Shown: positions 12,972 through 14,884 of the stretch, one piece after another
How the letters are laid out: each line of letters opens with the position of its first letter
How positions within the stretch are numbered: position 1 is the stretch's first letter
Origin: Methanomassiliicoccaceae archaeon
GTDB taxonomy: Archaea > Thermoplasmatota > Thermoplasmata > Methanomassiliicoccales > UBA472
DNA: 14,884 bases
Direction: 5' to 3'
Assembly (NCBI GenBank): GCA_016919565.1
Contig: JACXTO010000047.1
Span: 1-14,884 of the forward strand
The notes under the pieces: model-generated
Databases searched by the model: none
Told to the model about the DNA's origin: nothing
Seen by the model: only the letters and a program-made list of their open reading frames with translations
Program-made: the position numbers and the translations under genes

Positions 12972-14317
12972 GCTTGGGTCCCCTTGTAGGTCAATGGGTT
13001 GGTAGCTTTGATGATCGCGCTCACCGAGCTTTGGTTGAAGCCTTTGAACCCGCTCGCTCGCTGCGTCAGTTCCATATGACTCCCCAAAGCTCCCTTCTTT
13101 TCCATCATATCGATCCAGTCCTTCTCGACTCGACCCGAGTCTCGAATCTGCGTCGCCCTTAGACCATCAACCGACCATTCCTCTCCGACCGTGAACAGCT
13201 GGCGCAGGAAAGGGAAGTCCGAGAAGGGCGTCATGCTCCTTACGCCGCTTTCCGAAAGCGATTCTCTCGCCCGATCGAAGTCCACTCGAACGGCCATATG
13301 ATGCATTCCAGCCTGAAGGAGGCTCTCACCATGCAAAGCGACCCACAGGCCGACCGTCCCAAGCTGTTCCGTTTCTGGGAGTGGTCGGTGAGCGAAGTCA
13401 CCTGAATTCTCTTTTGGGAGCAAGTCCACATCGGCGAATACGATCCTTGATGCGATGGGGTGTTCCATGACCTGTGCCCCCCATCCCGCCACATCACCAG
13501 CATAGAATTTTTCCCTGGGCTGAAAACCCATCACCTCCAGCAGATTGATCAAGCGATGGAAGTGAAGGCGCGAGCATCGGAACGTGAGGTGATCTTGGTT
13601 GGCCCACCCCAATCCAAGCTCGTCCTGAACCATTTGCTGCACTCTAGCGGCGGAATTTCGCGATGACCAGTATTCGATTTCGCTTCGAGCGAATGCATCC
13701 GCCAGGCGGGGTGGGTCCAAGCCTGATCGGAGCTCGGCGATCAGTCCTTCTATGGCATGGATGCCGTCTTCGTCCGGCTTTCTATCTCTGACACGCCTGC
13801 GAAGCAACCCCAGCGCGCTCTCATACTCGCTTGCATCATCCGAATGCCCCATGTCGAACCCATCATATCCACGTCTCTCTACCGCGATCAACCTGCCTGA
13901 TTTCATCTCTAGAACGCTCAATCGTCGAAAAGGCGCGAAGCGCTCGCCCTCCGCCTCCCGCGGCACGGACCACACCGATCGGAACACATCGACGTCGTCA
14001 ACCTTCAGAGCAAGTTCAGTTTTGCCATCATGGAACCTGAGCGGGAAAAGATCGGTGCCCGGCGCATGGAATACATCTCTTCCTTTGTCAATTTCCACGA
14101 AACCGTGCTTTGCCAGCTCGTCCCCATCCAGCATTTCTTGTGGCAACGTTAGATGGTCCACCCAATCGAAGAAACGGGTGGACGAGACGGCCTCGATCAT
14201 CGTGGCAACCCTCTCTGCCTGAGGACACAGGTCGATGAACCAATCTATTAGCTGATGCAGATGCTTGTCCGCTTCCGGTGCGAGTGACCAATCGAAGGAG
14301 CTCAACCCAATCGCCAA
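12968..14317 (-). CDS. Putative HglS/DUF1338-like dioxygenase with an extra N-terminal domain
   Basis: A 449-residue protein. Residues 210-440 resemble the DUF1338/HglS group of VOC-fold 2-oxoadipate dioxygenase/decarboxylases: a helix SRNSAARVQQMVQ, then D242-H243-LTF-R247, a strand/loop VMGFQPREKF, AGWGAQVMEHP and RIVFADVDL. Next come H339/H340 in GMHHMAVRV and E416 in SHMELTQRASGF. As I recall it, HglS uses two His and a late Glu as metal ligands, with an Arg four residues after the first His; all are present here. Residues 1-200 are extra and contain a second DHLT (54-57) followed by a VOC-like run, so the protein may hold another VOC module. The start is a TTG with GAAGG upstream and CATAT about 27 bp before; no ATG fits the frame before residue 40. 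It overlaps the flavoprotein start, forming an operon. Motif-based; other VOC dioxygenases remain possible. Confidence 0.55.
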   Translation of the reverse strand: MAIGLSSFDWSLAPEADKHLHQLIDWFIDLCPQAERVATMIEAVSSTRFFDWVDHLTLPQEMLDGDELAKHGFVEIDKGRDVFHAPGTDLFPLRFHDGKTELALKVDDVDVFRSVWSVPREAEGERFAPFRRLSVLEMKSGRLIAVERRGYDGFDMGHSDDASEYESALGLLRRRVRDRKPDEDGIHAIEGLIAELRSGLDPPRLADAFARSEIEYWSSRNSAARVQQMVQDELGLGWANQDHLTFRCSRLHFHRLINLLEVMGFQPREKFYAGDVAGWGAQVMEHPIASRIVFADVDLLPKENSGDFAHRPLPETEQLGTVGLWVALHGESLLQAGMHHMAVRVDFDRARESLSESGVRSMTPFSDFPFLRQLFTVGEEWSVDGLRATQIRDSGRVEKDWIDMMEKKGALGSHMELTQRASGFKGFNQSSVSAIIKATNPLTYKGTQA

Positions 14318-14457
14318 TGAGCATCCTTCGAACCCGATGGATATGAACTTTTCAGTTTCCTGAATGCAAGAAGGCTCGCCGCTTCCTTATCAACGAATCC
14401 TTCCCGAACGACCGGATGGTATCCCCAAGGCGCCAAGTAGGTTTCGGGCAATTGCAT
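14302..14457 (-). CDS. Possible small protein (51 aa) overlapping the operon start
   Basis: An open frame that begins MQLPETYLAPWGYHPVV and ends KDAHWRLG. Its composition looks protein-like (mixed hydrophobic, aromatic and charged residues, few rare stretches), and the frame stays open for 21 more codons upstream with a GTG three codons before the ATG. Its last 16 bases overlap the TTG start of the dioxygenase-like gene in another frame, so it could be a leader peptide, a small first gene of the operon, or the remnant of a longer N-terminus lost by frameshift. There is no good promoter or ribosome site at its start, and I do not recognise it. Confidence 0.3.
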   Translation of the reverse strand: MQLPETYLAPWGYHPVVREGFVDKEAASLLAFRKLKSSYPSGSKDAHWRLG

Positions 14458-14595
14458 CTTCGACACTAGAAACTTTGAAATGGACCCGGCTCCGTCAATA
14501 CGAATCGCTGCAGGATCGAGTTACGAGGAGTACCATCAGCTGACACGGAAATGCCTTGCGGCCTGCAATGGCCGAAGTTCAGGAAAGGAGCTCAT
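14318..14595. other. Divergent gap between the operon and the phosphatase gene
   Basis: This 278 bp stretch is the longest without a confident gene. It holds the possible 51-residue frame and TATA-like box on the minus strand, a small inverted repeat CGGCC-TGCAAT-GGCCG at 14559-14574, and the AAAGGAG ribosome site of the phosphatase gene at 14584-14590. No tRNA-like fold or repeat array is visible. Confidence 0.5.
14341..14347 (-). promoter_or_regulatory. TATA-like box of the dioxygenase-flavoprotein operon
   Basis: TTCATAT on the minus strand, centred 27 bp before the TTG at 14317. If real, it lies inside the possible small reading frame upstream and argues that transcription of the operon starts here. 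Confidence 0.35.
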
Positions 14596-14884
14596 ATGGA
14601 CTGGATCGATGAAACCGTCGCAATAGGGGGCGCGCTGGATGCTCGCTGCGTTCGCAGATTGAAGCGGGAGAAGGTGGATTTGCTCATCGATTCAAGGGCT
14701 TTGTTCTCAAGACAAGAGGGGTTCAGCCTCATGCCGGACATGAACCTAGTTATGAGGACCGCGGAAACGATGGTCGAGCTCTCTGGTCTCAAAGTGAGGG
14801 TGCTGATCTTCTGCAGGCACGGAAAGGACCGCAGCCCGTTCGTGGCAGCGATCTACTACAGCAAGAAGAACGGCGTGCCATGCA
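14596..14884 (+). CDS. Dual-specificity-type protein phosphatase, N-terminal part (partial)
   Basis: 96 codons are present before the window ends. The signature loop is C73-RHGKD-R79-S80, the CX5R(S/T) P-loop of cysteine phosphatases, placed after a strand VRVLIF and followed by the helix PFVAAIYYSKKNG, as in dual-specificity phosphatases. The opening MDWIDETVAIGGALD matches the strand-and-IGG start of archaeal and plant-like DSPs, and D48 in LMPDMN sits where the general-acid Asp is expected. The His normally just before the catalytic Cys is Phe here. It should remove phosphate from proteins or small phospho-compounds in the cytosol. AAAGGAG five bases before the ATG fixes the start. It reads away from the dioxygenase operon. 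Confidence 0.8.
   Translation, partial: MDWIDETVAIGGALDARCVRRLKREKVDLLIDSRALFSRQEGFSLMPDMNLVMRTAETMVELSGLKVRVLIFCRHGKDRSPFVAAIYYSKKNGVPC

Noticed and set aside
14088-14324. ATG-initiated frame MLIGDWVELLRL overlapping the start of the dioxygenase-like gene
   Set aside because: It has an ATG, but the sequence after 25 residues loses protein character, whereas the TTG frame carries the conserved motifs to the end.
1-14884. CRISPR array, tRNA, rRNA, insertion sequence or defence island
   Set aside because: No regularly spaced repeats, cloverleaf-like stretches, transposase motifs or clustered defence genes were seen; the single HNH protein is not enough to claim a defence locus.

Overview
The window looks like a moderately GC-rich archaeal chromosome segment. 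Evidence: an archaeal-type FtsZ, the tail of a group 4 (Ech-type) energy-converting [NiFe] hydrogenase operon, a Lon-like AAA_32 protease, and many genes with an AT-rich TATA-like box 25-30 bp before the start codon and no Shine-Dalgarno site (leaderless pattern). The FtsZ nucleotide loop and the overall style suggest Thermoplasmatota (Methanomassiliicoccales or a relative), but that placement is inference. I see no rRNA, tRNA, insertion sequence or CRISPR array.

Layout. 1-470: C-terminus of a hydrogenase large subunit and a two-cluster ferredoxin subunit, the end of a plus-strand operon. 467-1668 (minus): GNAT acetyltransferase and an HNH protein with an extra N-terminal zinc finger. 1759-3013 (minus): aldo/keto reductase followed by a thioredoxin-coupled-type arsenate reductase, in a tight operon. 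3168-3695 (minus): small four-helix membrane protein. 3816-6197 (minus): Lon-like protease, divergent from an unrecognised winged-helix protein (6328-7341, plus). 7445-8635 (minus): FtsZ, divergent from an MFS transporter (8759-9976, plus). 10092-10454 (plus): thioredoxin-like protein with a CPHC active site. 10504-11346 (minus): pirin. 11475-14317 (minus): an apparent two-gene operon. 14596-end (plus): a dual-specificity-type phosphatase cut by the window edge.

The most interesting unit is the 11475-14317 operon. Its upstream gene encodes a 449-residue protein whose C-terminal half carries the motifs I associate with DUF1338/HglS-type 2-oxoadipate dioxygenase/decarboxylases (DHxxxR, a second His-bearing strand, and a late Glu). 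Its N-terminal half of about 200 residues is an extra domain that repeats a DHLT motif. The downstream gene, coupled by a TTGA stop/start overlap, is a GlcD/D-2-hydroxyglutarate dehydrogenase-type flavoprotein. In bacterial and plant lysine catabolism, HglS makes D-2-hydroxyglutarate from 2-oxoadipate and a flavoprotein of this type oxidises it to 2-oxoglutarate. This pair may therefore be an archaeal version of that two-step route with a new domain architecture. It would be surprising beside an Ech-type hydrogenase because HglS needs O2. The function is inferred from motifs and gene order only.

The other genes look like separate short transcription units for redox and stress housekeeping (AKR, ArsC, pirin, thioredoxin-like), protein quality control (Lon-like) and cell division (FtsZ).
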